The notes under the pieces are model-generated. The model saw nothing but the letters and a program-made list of their open reading frames with translations. It did no database searches and was not told where the DNA came from. The translations under genes and the position numbers were made by a program. Below are positions 7,769 through 17,871 of a DNA stretch of 64,000 bases, piece after piece (the first letter of the stretch is position 1; each line of letters opens with the position of its first letter). The stretch covers positions 1 to 64,000 of the forward strand of contig WLWN01000001.1 in the NCBI GenBank assembly GCA_012103575.1, written 5' to 3'. The stretch is from Kiritimatiellia bacterium. Lineage in GTDB: Bacteria; Verrucomicrobiota; Kiritimatiellia; WLWN01.

Positions 7769-8914
7769 ATGAAAATTTTTCAGACACGACTGATCCGTTC
7801 AAGCGGAGAGCAGAAGGGAACAAAGAAGCGTTCTAAGATGTATTCCTATAAGCATACATTTTCAGTAACTAGAAAGATCGCTACAGCATTCATTTCAATG
7901 TCCCTCTCGATGACAACACTAGGCCAGGGAACGAACATTCTTGACGACTTTGAATCAGGAATAGCAGAATGGACTACTTTTGGAACGGCTATTTTCCAGA
8001 ATGGTATACAATCTACAGGAGATGCTTCTTCGGGGCTGAATGCCATGAGTGTTCTACAGTTTATAGGGTTCTACAATACCGATGGTCAGTTTGGGGGTGT
8101 TCAAAACTCAAATCTATCGATTACTAATTGGTCGACCTATGACCAATTAAGCGTTGCTGTAAAAAGCGATGCTGCTACAGATAAGTCTGGAATCGTTGCG
8201 GAACTCGGATTTGTCGAAGCTTCGGGGCAGAGCTGGGGAATGAGAACACCGATTACGATTACAACGAGTTACCAAAACGTTTCAGCGGATCTAGTGGCTA
8301 ATATCCCCACAGGATTTGAAATAACAGAACATGAAGTGCTCCCGCCAACTACTAACTTTGTAATGGAGTTAGAAAATATTACGAGAGTCAATGTTATCTT
8401 TAAAAGAATAGCTCCTCGGGATCCTGCTGTTTTTACTGTAAACCATTTTATAGATGATCTTGCTTTGATTTCAAATCCCATGCCTACGACTTTGAGTCTA
8501 AATTCATCATCTCTAGATTTTGGACGCCTGGCCCCTAGCCCTGCAAAGTTTCGGTTTAATTCCCCGAAGGTCACATGTAGTTATTTTACGGAAGAACCCG
8601 CATGGCATATTAACGTTGTAACGACCAATAGTTTAAATAAGCCCGCTTTAGTAAGCAACGGTGGTGACTTCATCCTCTTAAAATTTCAGACGGCCAATTT
8701 TGGAGGGGGATCAAATCCCAATCCAAACGATGAAGCCTCGTGGGCTGGTTTCTTTAAATTTGTGTCCGATGGAACGTTTGACAGCATCCTGGCCTCTCCG
8801 ACCATTCAGTCTCCGAATTCAGATGACCTGGACTTGACCTTTGCGGTGGATGCATGGGGAGCCGCTCAAACTACATATCAGGGGGCGGTTACTTTTGAGT
8901 TTGTGATAGAATGA
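7769..8914 (+). CDS. Gene e, copy B: secreted CBM-like protein with YFVANGPW-type domain
   Basis: A 381-residue protein from ATG 7769; an in-frame ATG at 7838 would give a more normal signal peptide (VTRKIATAFISMSLSMTTLG). Residues about 55-235 form a jelly-roll domain starting NILDDFESG and ending HFIDDLALIS, as in CIA30/CBM11-like sugar-binding domains. Residues about 255-381 carry the domain shared with genes c and d (SYFTEEPAWHINVV, LLKFQTANFGG, W-G, LTFAVDAWG, VTFEFVIE). The gene ends in an ATGA overlap with gene f. It is probably a secreted carbohydrate-binding surface protein. Binding is inferred from the fold pattern only. Confidence 0.7.
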   Translation: MKIFQTRLIRSSGEQKGTKKRSKMYSYKHTFSVTRKIATAFISMSLSMTTLGQGTNILDDFESGIAEWTTFGTAIFQNGIQSTGDASSGLNAMSVLQFIGFYNTDGQFGGVQNSNLSITNWSTYDQLSVAVKSDAATDKSGIVAELGFVEASGQSWGMRTPITITTSYQNVSADLVANIPTGFEITEHEVLPPTTNFVMELENITRVNVIFKRIAPRDPAVFTVNHFIDDLALISNPMPTTLSLNSSSLDFGRLAPSPAKFRFNSPKVTCSYFTEEPAWHINVVTTNSLNKPALVSNGGDFILLKFQTANFGGGSNPNPNDEASWAGFFKFVSDGTFDSILASPTIQSPNSDDLDLTFAVDAWGAAQTTYQGAVTFEFVIE

Positions 8915-11108
8915 AGAAAATTACCGAACATCCAAGGCCGAACTATTTAGTGTATGGAAGTTTTCAAGTCCATTTCCTCTCCCTCTGGGAGAGGCTGAAA
9001 GTCTGCTGTGGTGGAATTAAGGGTAGGGTCTTGTTTGTTGTTCGTCTTTTCCCTCTCCCGAAAGAGAGGGGATTATCTTTATTCGTCGCATTGATGCTCT
9101 CAACGGTTTTCATTCCCCTGATTTGGGCAGACGGACCTGTGCGGGGTGAGGAAGAATACAATGCGGCCATAAAAGCCATAAAAAGGTTGAGAAGCGCTGA
9201 TGCGGATACGCGTAAAATTTCGGATACCTACCTGTGGGGAGCGGGGAAATGTCGAGATGCGGGGGGGGAGACTATGCTGTAGCACTGTTTAAGTTAGCGG
9301 TTAAACAAGATCCTTCCAATGCGCGAGCCCATCGGCTTTACGGTGATTTTTTAATGGGATACCGAGGTCTTTATGAGTTTGCTCGTTACCACTATGATCA
9401 AGCCTGGAAACTTATTGAAATAGACCCCGCCGTCCATGAAGAACAAGAGATCAAGAATTTACAGCGTTCTTTTCAAATTTTGCATCGTGACGGTAAAGAC
9501 GGGGTGTCTCTATTTGAATCCTCGGCTTTTTCCGTGTACCTTGAAGGGTCTGTGGCTTATGGAAGAACCGCTCCAAATCATATCACCGCCAGTGCGGGCG
9601 ATGGTTCCCTTGTTGATACGGAAGCCAGAATCGACCGCTTTCTAAACGCTCGCCAAAAGGAGCTCGAAGGTGGGGTTGCGTTTTTTAGTAATGTCATTTT
9701 AACTCAAAATGATGGGTTGGCATTTTTCGGAGAGCAAGTAGATGGAACCATTCTGAATGCACAACGACTGAACTGCTTACTTTTCGGTATGGCGGGTAAT
9801 CCTGCTTGTGACCCCTTTCTTCCCAATGTCGGGACGGTATTTACAAGAAACCAGGTTATTGATATTAGACCCGATGGAACACTTGTGGCCGTCAGTGTGT
9901 TAGAGACTGAAAACACGCAGTATCAACAGGAGTTACTGGCAACAGTCAATGAGATTCAGGCGGACAAAACAGAAACGGTTGCACGCGTTGCAAGGGATGC
10001 AGCAGAGTTGGCTGCGATCCCGGAAACCCGAAAAGAGACGGTGAAAAGAGTGCGGCGTCTACAGGAACGTTTTAAGTATGACGGGATTTTGACCATTCGA
10101 TTTGGTTCTCCCAAGCTACCCTCTATAAGGCTGTTTGGTGAGCAGGCTGATAGGAGAGCGAGTCTTGATCTCGAAGATTTGGTTCACCCCTTGGATCATT
10201 CTTTTATTCAGTATGGGGGGTCGTTGGTTAAAAACTTTATGCTGGCCCCTCGATTTGATTTGGAAACGGAAGTTGAGTATGCTCATACACAATTGAGTAT
10301 TTATGATACCGGACCTGCCGAGGTGAATTTTAACAGATTAATCGCCGACGAGAAGCGCGATCGATATCGGGTACAAACGATTTTAGCGTACAACATGCCT
10401 TTTAGATCCCTTAAGCTCAAGTTGGGAGGGACCCTGGCAGATATCAGAAATTTTGACAGTAAAGATGATGCTTCATGGACGCATGTAGGAACGATTCGAT
10501 ATGCAAAATTTGCAGATCCTGACAAAGTCCCTTACGAGCTGGACGACGATGAGCAGTCTTCTCGATATCGGGGTCGCCGATCTTCTCAATGGGAGGTGGG
10601 TGTGATTCATAGTGAGCGAAAATTTAAAGGGAGTGGTGTTCCCACAACAACAGAAGAAGTCTATCGACCCTTTATCAGTTGGGAGGAATTGGGACTGTTA
10701 AAAGGGAAAGTAGATTTGACATTGATTTATGATTGGCACCATCAGGATGTAAGTCAGAGAGGAGTGGATCAAGGAGGGTCGCTGATTTTAAATGAACGAA
10801 CCGCTTCAGGGCGTCAATTAACACTCATTCCTACATGGGTAGCTGTTTATAAGCTTTATAATAGTGATTTTTATACAGGGTTAGAATCGTTAAACATAAG
10901 TTTCCCTACAAGTACTACTGTTGGAAAAGGAGACTATGATCGGATTATTTCTGGGGTGAAAGTAGAAGCCAGATATGTTACAAAATATGAAATGGCGATG
11001 ATTCCATCTCTGACCGGCAATTATGCTTGGTACCATGAACTGGATCGGGATGATTGGGGCTTTTTTGTTCAATTGACGATTCGTGCTGGAAACAAGAAAA
11101 AGATATAG
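8911..11108 (+). pseudogene. Gene f, copy B: TPR/outer-membrane barrel gene, frame-broken at a G8 tract
   Basis: This matches the intact 732-codon gene at 20421-22619, except that the G tract at 9261-9268 has eight Gs instead of nine. The frame shifts at codon 118 and stops at 9280-9282, giving a 123-residue product with no barrel. The rest of the gene is intact and could be restored by gain of one G. It is either an OFF state of a phase-variable gene or a read/assembly error. Confidence 0.8.
8976..9071. repeat. Palindromic repeat inside the 5' end of gene f
   Basis: CCTCTCCCTCTGGGAGAGG near 8976 is paired with CCCTCTCCCGAAAGAGAGGGG ending at 9071. This is the CCCTCTCCC...GGGAGAGGG type of dispersed repeat. 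It is translated in frame between the gene f ATG and the signal core LFVALMLSTVFIPLIWA. Copy C: 20486-20581. Confidence 0.75.
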
Positions 11109-11117
11109 TAATTATTC

Positions 11118-11174
11118 GTTATCGGTTATTGGTTGCTAGGAAAGAAGAAAAGACTGCCACTAATAACAAATAAC
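11118..11174. repeat. Palindromic repeat between genes f and g
   Basis: GTTATCGGTTATTGGT is inverted against CCACTAATAACAAATAAC. It is followed by a perfect short hairpin CACGATGCAATCGTG at 11177-11191, directly before the gene g ribosome-binding site. The hairpin could act in mRNA processing or translation control. Copy C: 22629-22685. Confidence 0.65.
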
Positions 11175-11207
11175 TACACGATGCAATCGTGTCACTGGAG
11201 GTATTGT

Positions 11208-11834
11208 ATGAATATAAAATATCAGATGATGATAGGTGTTAAAATTGCGACTTCATTAATGTTCCCCTCACTTGTCTTTTCAGAGATCCCTGATGCGGAG
11301 CAAATGCCCGCATCGACAGTGCTGATCATTGATGACATGGAAAAAAAGAACAACGTTTTAGGCGGGAAATGCGGCGTTTATCAACGTGCTCCCTCCAGGG
11401 CGATGTACTATAAAAAATCTGATGATACGGGTACAAATAGTGTTTTGACTTTGAAGTATCTGAAGAAAAACGAAGGGGGCCCTTATGGAAACGGAGGCTG
11501 GTGTGGTTATTATACGGTTTCGCCGGAGTATCTGGACCTGTCGGATTACTCAAAAATCACGTTTCGGGTTAGAGCTGAAGGAGCAGACGGGTTTAAGTTT
11601 GGTGTAACTGACAAGGCATGGGAGATGAAGGGGGATTCCGTTAAAGTAAACCTTAAAAACTATTTACCGCAAGGTAAAGTAACCACGGAATGGCAAAAAG
11701 CTGAAATCCCGATGGATGAAGTGTTTGTTGATTGGGAACTGATTCATGCTTTTTCATTTAATGTGGAAGGTGAATCTTTTATCGAGGGAGGAAAAGGAAC
11801 CATCTACATTGATGATATTAAGGCAGAAAAATAA
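11208..11834 (+). CDS. Gene g, copy B: secreted CBM-like protein
   Basis: An identical copy of the gene described at 22719-23345. The start ATG 11208 has GGAGG at 11197-11201. A longer frame from 11133 would run through the palindrome and hairpin and has no ribosome-binding site. Confidence 0.75.
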   Translation: MNIKYQMMIGVKIATSLMFPSLVFSEIPDAEQMPASTVLIIDDMEKKNNVLGGKCGVYQRAPSRAMYYKKSDDTGTNSVLTLKYLKKNEGGPYGNGGWCGYYTVSPEYLDLSDYSKITFRVRAEGADGFKFGVTDKAWEMKGDSVKVNLKNYLPQGKVTTEWQKAEIPMDEVFVDWELIHAFSFNVEGESFIEGGKGTIYIDDIKAEK

Positions 11835-11884
11835 ATCATTTAACGCATTATAGAAATTTTTTCCGTTGATCAGCCATATGGTTT

Positions 11885-12026
11885 GTCCTGAAGGGGCAAA
11901 AGAATAGAGCTTGGGGTTGAGACCCCAGGACTAAAGAAAACACAAAACGTCCTGGGTCCGATTACGCCCTGAAGGGGCGCGGTTGAGGAGACGGAGATGT
12001 ATATAAAAACAGCGCCCCTACAGGGC
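11885..12026. repeat. Palindromic repeat between genes g and h (copy B)
   Basis: An identical copy of the element at 376-517. Confidence 0.75.
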
Positions 12027-12080
12027 ACAAAGTCTCTTTTATTATCTCTCCAGGCTCTATTCCTACATAGCGTTGCTAGG

Positions 12081-13985
12081 ATGATTAGCATTCTTCTTGG
12101 TTTAATCTTTCCCCTCTGTGCTTATTCCGCTGATCAGAACTTTATCCAAGTATGGAACTTTGATCAGGGGTTTACAACCGACCAAAAAGGATATTTTAAT
12201 CGCTTCGAAAACAGTGATTCTACTGCCCGCACTTTTTTGACAGACCAAATCTATTATGGGATAGGTGGTCGTTCATGGGAAATTACCGTGACAAAGGCTG
12301 CAGCGGGTTTTTGTGGAGCATGGATTCACTTCTTTGAAACCAAAACACTCCCGGAAGACAGAACCTATTTAAATGCATCCAACCATTTTTATCTTTTCTT
12401 TAGAATTAGAGGAAAGGAGGGGGGCGAAAAGGTTAGAGTCCAGATGGCTGACAAATCTTGGGTTCTTAAAGAAGATTCTATTCCGTGTAGTCCACTGAAA
12501 AATTATCTTCCCAAAGAAATAACTACGAACTGGCAAGAGGTAACCATTCCTTTAAAAGACTTCGAAGGGATTAATACAGCGGAGTTGGGTGGGCTCACAT
12601 TTTCATTTGTTGAACAAGGTTCGTATACGGTTTATATAGACGATATATATATTGCCAAAAATAAAGAGGTCTCTATCCCCCAAACCAAAACGGAAAATAA
12701 GCCGTTCACAAAAATTCCGCGCAAAAAAGCCATGTGGGTATGGGAATCACATCGATTGTTGGCCGATGAAGAAGCTCGCGAAGAATTTTTTAGATTTTGT
12801 AAGACCTACGGTGTGAATGATATCTTTTTTCAGCTCCAATACAAATTCGATAAATCCAATCCTAGGGATGTCAAAACAGAACTTCTTATGGTCGATGAAT
12901 CCAGAGCCTTTATTAAAGAAGCTCATGAAAAAAATATAGTGATCCAAGCGTTAGAAGGATACCCGGAATGGGTCCTAAAAAAATGGCATTCGCACCCTTT
13001 ATCTCTTATCCAGGCTGTGATTGATTACAACCAAGCCGTTACTTCGCAGGAACGTTTTGACGGGATCCATTTCGATAATGAACCGCATTTACTGATGGGG
13101 TTTAATGATCGGGTTTACCGGAAGACGATCCTCCGAGAGTTCATTGAATTGAACGTTGAAGCCACTAAGCTCGTTCACGCACAATCAGATATGGTCTATG
13201 GTATTGATATTCCCTTTTGGTTCGAAGAACGTGGGGATTCCGGAAATATAGAAGGGCTCTGCAAATGGCAAGGGGTGGAAAAACCTGCTAGTTATCACCT
13301 ACTGGATGTGGTGGATAACATCGGGAGCATGAATTATCGCGATCGTTGCTTTGGTGCTGACGGAATCCTAGCTCATGGTATTCAAGAAATTGAATATGCA
13401 GATAAGATAGGAAAGCTTGTCTACATGGGGGTAGAAACGTTTCGGTATCCCCTTATAAAGGTCGATATGGTCTGCGGAATGAAAAAAGACCTCTTTTTTA
13501 AGAGATTAAATACAGATTTAATGGAGCTCCGGGATCTTAGTCGAATGGATGGTCCACGATTCAGACTTCAATTTCTTGAAGCGGACGATTATGTTCATGT
13601 AGGACTTGAACGGCCTGCGAATATGGATAAGGAAAGATCAAAACGATATGACAAAGCTTTACTTAAACTTGCCCGCTGGGTCGGAACACCGCCGGAGGGT
13701 TTTATAAACCTAGACGATGTCTTATTTGATACCGAATATGCTCTGTCAAAAAATCTGAGCTGGGATTCATTAACGCCAAGCCATATTTCCTCTTTAGATA
13801 GGAAAGAAACGTATGCGAGTTTTAAAACAACCCTTGTTATGCAGCCGAAAATTACGTTTGACGGGCAAACAAAAGCTCAGATGGATCGTGAACTATTTTC
13901 TGTTAATAAAGAATTTCTATCGCATTCCAGTTTTCTAGGTTTTGCGATCCACTATTATAAGACCTATAAAGGAATGCCCGACTGA
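12081..13985 (+). CDS. Gene h, copy B: CBM + TIM-barrel putative glycosidase
   Basis: Identical to 572-2476 and intact. The protein carries the FDGIHFDNEPH barrel motif and the N-terminal CBM-like domain described there. Confidence 0.7.
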   Translation: MISILLGLIFPLCAYSADQNFIQVWNFDQGFTTDQKGYFNRFENSDSTARTFLTDQIYYGIGGRSWEITVTKAAAGFCGAWIHFFETKTLPEDRTYLNASNHFYLFFRIRGKEGGEKVRVQMADKSWVLKEDSIPCSPLKNYLPKEITTNWQEVTIPLKDFEGINTAELGGLTFSFVEQGSYTVYIDDIYIAKNKEVSIPQTKTENKPFTKIPRKKAMWVWESHRLLADEEAREEFFRFCKTYGVNDIFFQLQYKFDKSNPRDVKTELLMVDESRAFIKEAHEKNIVIQALEGYPEWVLKKWHSHPLSLIQAVIDYNQAVTSQERFDGIHFDNEPHLLMGFNDRVYRKTILREFIELNVEATKLVHAQSDMVYGIDIPFWFEERGDSGNIEGLCKWQGVEKPASYHLLDVVDNIGSMNYRDRCFGADGILAHGIQEIEYADKIGKLVYMGVETFRYPLIKVDMVCGMKKDLFFKRLNTDLMELRDLSRMDGPRFRLQFLEADDYVHVGLERPANMDKERSKRYDKALLKLARWVGTPPEGFINLDDVLFDTEYALSKNLSWDSLTPSHISSLDRKETYASFKTTLVMQPKITFDGQTKAQMDRELFSVNKEFLSHSSFLGFAIHYYKTYKGMPD

Positions 13986-14088
13986 CCCAGAGGAACATCG
14001 CCATTCTAGTTATGACCCATTGATCGATCATATGGCTTGAAAAAATCGCCATCGAAGATGGCCTAACTTACGATATGAGTGAACAATT

Positions 14089-15900
14089 ATGATTCTATTG
14101 CCTAAACCAAAGAAATGTAAAATGAGGGATGGAAAATATTCCTTGAGCGCCGAACAGTTACAGTGGGCAGCAGATACGGCGTCTAAAAAGCTATGCCCCT
14201 CCATAGAAGTAGACCTGGACTCTTCTGCAGGATCCCATGCAGAGGGTTATCACCTTCAGGTGATGCCGGATTCTATTAAAGTTCAAGCCAGAAGACCGGT
14301 CGGAGCTTTTTATGCTTCAATGACACTGCGTCAGCTCGTACGCCAATATCGTACTCAAGAAAAGCTACCCTGTGTAGAGATTGAAGATAATCCTGACTTT
14401 CCTCACCGTGGGGTCTCGCTCGATATAAGCCGCAACCGAGTCCCTACGATGGAAACACTCTATATGCTTATAGATATGTTCGCGGAATTGAAAATTAATC
14501 AGTTCCAGCTATATACAGAGCATACATTTGCGTATCGAAACCATGAAGTGGTATGGAAAGATGCCTCTCCAATGACGGCAGAAGAGATTCGGGCATTAGA
14601 TGCTTATTGTCAGGACCATTTTATCGAGTTGATTCCAAATCAAAATTCCTTTGGTCATCTCAAACCTTGGCTGATACATCCTGAATACAAGGAGATTGCC
14701 GAAGCACCTGAAGGATGTGATACCGTTTGGGGATGGCAGGATGGGCCTTTTAGTTTATGTCCAACGGAGCCTGGGTCGATTCAGCTGCTTGAAGAGCTGT
14801 ACAAAGAGCTTTTGCCAAACTTTTCAAGCGAAACTTTTAATGTGGGCTGTGATGAAACCGTAGATTTGGGAAAAGTAAAAAGTAAAGCGCATTGTGAAGA
14901 AAAGGGCGTCGGTCCGGTATACCTTGAGTTTTTGCTTAAAATCTATGATCAGGTTAAAGGGCATGGAAAGACCATGATGTTTTGGGCCGATGTCATGAAC
15001 AATCATCCAGAACTGGTACCCCAACTCCCTAAAGATGTGATTGCCTTAGAATGGGATTACGAGGCCGAGCCTTTATTTGATAAGAACTGCCAAAAATATA
15101 AAGAGTCCAACATTAAATTTTATGTCTGCGCAGGGACATCGACCTGGAATTCCATAGGGGGACGCACAGACAATGCGCTTGGAAACTTACGCAGTGCAGC
15201 CCGTTCAGGGTTAGCCCATGGAGCCATTGGTTATTTAAATACCGATTGGGGTGATAATGGTCATTGGCAACACCCGTCGATTTCTTTTTTACCGCTGGCA
15301 TACGGAGCGGCACAAAGTTGGGCATCAGAGGAGAATAAAGAGCTAGATATCAAAGAGGCGCTCAACGTACATGTTTTCAAAGATAAAGCAGGTATCATGG
15401 GGCCATTGGCTTATGATTTGGGAAATGCCTATAAAGAATTTAAAGTTACACCTTTTAATGCCTCAAGCTTATTCAACTTGTTGTTCTACTACGATAATCC
15501 CATTAGCAATGATGAAGGTCGTTTAAAGGATATATCAGAAGAGGAGATAAAGAAGGCTGCAGAATATATAGAACGTTTGACGGCAGGCTTGTCGAAGGCC
15601 AAAATGGATCGTCCAGATGCGGATCTTATTATTCGTGAATTTGAAAACGCCGTGGGTCTATTGCTTCATGTATGTCGCTTAGGTCAGGCTCGTTTTCAAC
15701 ATGAAGGGCATAAAGATATTGCACATATAGATTCTGCTACCCGAGAAGAGCTAGCGGACGAACTAGATCCTCTTCTAGCCGACTATAAAAGCGTATGGCG
15801 ATCTCGTAGCCGAGAAGGAGAATTGGGCCAGAGCATTCAGCCTCTTGAAAAACTCTTAGCACTCTATCAGGGTTCCCCTTCAATCAAAGAAACCAACTAG
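14089..15900 (+). CDS. Gene i, copy B: GH20 hexosaminidase
   Basis: Identical to 2580-4391 and intact, including the GCDET catalytic pair. The stop again overlaps the convergent gene j stop. Confidence 0.85.
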   Translation: MILLPKPKKCKMRDGKYSLSAEQLQWAADTASKKLCPSIEVDLDSSAGSHAEGYHLQVMPDSIKVQARRPVGAFYASMTLRQLVRQYRTQEKLPCVEIEDNPDFPHRGVSLDISRNRVPTMETLYMLIDMFAELKINQFQLYTEHTFAYRNHEVVWKDASPMTAEEIRALDAYCQDHFIELIPNQNSFGHLKPWLIHPEYKEIAEAPEGCDTVWGWQDGPFSLCPTEPGSIQLLEELYKELLPNFSSETFNVGCDETVDLGKVKSKAHCEEKGVGPVYLEFLLKIYDQVKGHGKTMMFWADVMNNHPELVPQLPKDVIALEWDYEAEPLFDKNCQKYKESNIKFYVCAGTSTWNSIGGRTDNALGNLRSAARSGLAHGAIGYLNTDWGDNGHWQHPSISFLPLAYGAAQSWASEENKELDIKEALNVHVFKDKAGIMGPLAYDLGNAYKEFKVTPFNASSLFNLLFYYDNPISNDEGRLKDISEEEIKKAAEYIERLTAGLSKAKMDRPDADLIIREFENAVGLLLHVCRLGQARFQHEGHKDIAHIDSATREELADELDPLLADYKSVWRSRSREGELGQSIQPLEKLLALYQGSPSIKETN

Positions 15901-16475
15901 CGGACTGTCGTTTTAGTAATTTTGACAAGAGTTTTCCACAAGTCTTTGGGGGTCTTTGCACCGAAGACTTTATCGCGAGCTTCTTTAGATCGGAAGGTTT
16001 CACTTAGTCCCGATAGCAGTTTCAGATAAAATGCACTGGCGGCAGTTGGTATAACAACAAAAAAGATAATACGCGTAAGTGTTTTTGGCGATCCTCCAAA
16101 CTTGATTCCTTTTTTACTGAGGCCTAACACAAAACTTAATCCTCCGCCTTCGACTCCGCGTACGTGAGGGAACGCGAGTCCATGTTCTACGGCCGTGCTC
16201 ACAATGGCTTCCCGCTTTAACGCTTCGTTTATAAGGGTATCGCTATTCTCGACAAAATTTTCGTCTTCTAGCTTCTGGCACATCTCAGTCAGAACTCCTT
16301 CGAGTGTTGTTGATGTGATCTGAGGGATCATTAAGCTTTCAGAAGAGAAGCGGGCAATGCCTATTTTGGGGGGGTGACCTCTTCGCGCTTTTTGGCTTCC
16401 TGTTCCACGAGGTATAGAATCTGAGTAATAAAGCATACGAGCACACGTGGGACATTGGTGAATTTTTTCTGCTTG
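15897..16475 (-). pseudogene. Gene j, copy B: PTS IIA gene truncated at array junction
   Basis: As in copy A, the 5' part is lost at the junction (16476), but here the T tract has five Ts. The frame is therefore open from the second zinc-ribbon cysteine pair (CPTC) through the whole IIA domain. An ATG at 16436 could start a 179-residue product holding the complete IIA domain without the zinc ribbon. Whether it is expressed is unknown, because its normal promoter is missing. Confidence 0.65.
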
Positions 16476-16627
16476 ATGATGCGCGATACATATGATTATT
16501 TTAGTTCGAACATTATCTTCTTTTGGGCATTTAATATTACAATTCTCAGGAAAAAATTAAATATAGAAAAGTACTTGAAAAATATTTGTATAGGCGTACA
16601 TTTATTAAGCGGTAAAGGATGTACAGA

Positions 16628-17200
16628 ATGATGCGCGATACATATGATTATTTTAGTTCGAACATTTCGTTTCGGCGGCTAGTCCACCTTTCTATCGCCT
16701 TTTATGTGTTAAATACATTTCTAGCAACCTCTTCTTTTAGTGCAAATACCGATTCTATGACATTGAGTATTACCATTGGTTTTGAGGATCAGGATGATGA
16801 TGGGATGCCTGATGACTATGAAAATGTAAACGGGTTTAATCTGAACAGTTCTTCAGACGCCACCTTAGATGCGGATGAGGACGGGCAATCAAATATTGAA
16901 GAATTTTTAAGTGGGACAGATCCAAACAATTCGACCTCTTTGCTGCAGGTCGTGAGTTTTGATCTGATGACAAGCAATAGAGTCATGGTAACATGGGATT
17001 CAAGTTCGAGTACAGTCCCTGTGGATCGAGAATACGCCTTAGTTGCTATTTCGAAACTAGCAGACTTTACCACGAATACGGAGGTGGTTGCTACGGGCAT
17101 TCTTTCGCAAGGGAACCAAACGGCTATTATCATCGACACGAATACAACAGCGAGCAAAAGATTTTATAGCATAAAACTCATCAAACCGTTTTTGGAGTAA
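16628..17200 (+). CDS. Gene b, copy C: secreted Ca-binding (TSP3-like) protein
   Basis: Identical to 5118-5690, with the same candidate promoter (16575-16602) and AAAGGA ribosome-binding site. Confidence 0.75.
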   Translation: MMRDTYDYFSSNISFRRLVHLSIAFYVLNTFLATSSFSANTDSMTLSITIGFEDQDDDGMPDDYENVNGFNLNSSSDATLDADEDGQSNIEEFLSGTDPNNSTSLLQVVSFDLMTSNRVMVTWDSSSSTVPVDREYALVAISKLADFTTNTEVVATGILSQGNQTAIIIDTNTTASKRFYSIKLIKPFLE

Positions 17201-17214
17201 ATATAGGTATTTCA

Positions 17215-17871
17215 ATGAAGATTTTTCTGGCCACGAAGCACACGAATGGACACAGATTCAGAGAAACAGATCCATCCTCTTTTTTGGTGTCCATCCGTGT
17301 GTCTCGTGGCCAGAAATTTTTCTTTCTCTTTCTTTTGGTTTCGGTTCTGCTGCTCCAGCCATTGCGTGTGGCACGAGCACAGGTTGTTACAACAGCCGTA
17401 CTTCAGATAAGCGCAGAGGTTGTTGAAGGGACGGGAACGTATCTTGAAGTTTCACCCACGAACTATACTTTTTCTGTAAATCCTTTTTTTCCTACACCCA
17501 CAGATCACAGGGTAGATTTTAATTCAGGGACAGCCACCTATTTTGTGGCCAACGGCCCATGGTCCATTGAGGTTGTCTCTGATAATACCAACAATGTAGA
17601 CGGGCTGGCCACGTCTTCGGGTGACGTGCTGTCTATGAAGTTTAATACGCCGAATCTTGGTGCTAGCGATTCAGAGAGTGATACAAATTGGGTGGGTGAC
17701 ACGGCAACATTCAGGCCTGTAGTCGATAATGACAATCTAGCCCCTCTTCATCTAGCCGATTCGGCGGGAGATGATCGCTCTCCAACACCTTTTACGTTTG
17801 CGGCAGATGCGTTAGGGGGCGTGGCGACAAATTACAAGTCGATTATAGAATTTAGATTGGTAATTGAATGA
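17215..17871 (+). CDS. Gene c, copy C: secreted YFVANGPW-domain protein
   Basis: Identical to 5705-6361, including the translated palindrome at its 5' end. Confidence 0.7.
   Translation: MKIFLATKHTNGHRFRETDPSSFLVSIRVSRGQKFFFLFLLVSVLLLQPLRVARAQVVTTAVLQISAEVVEGTGTYLEVSPTNYTFSVNPFFPTPTDHRVDFNSGTATYFVANGPWSIEVVSDNTNNVDGLATSSGDVLSMKFNTPNLGASDSESDTNWVGDTATFRPVVDNDNLAPLHLADSAGDDRSPTPFTFAADALGGVATNYKSIIEFRLVIE

Larger units (their letters stand above)
4966..16475. repeat. Tandem repeat unit, copy B (complete, 11510 bp)
   Basis: A full unit carrying genes b to j. It starts with a 39-bp duplicate of the start of gene b and ends inside gene j. Relative to copy C it differs by one G in the tract at 9261-9268 (8 Gs against 9), which breaks gene f here. 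I noticed no other differences between B and C when comparing the lines. Confidence 0.97.
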
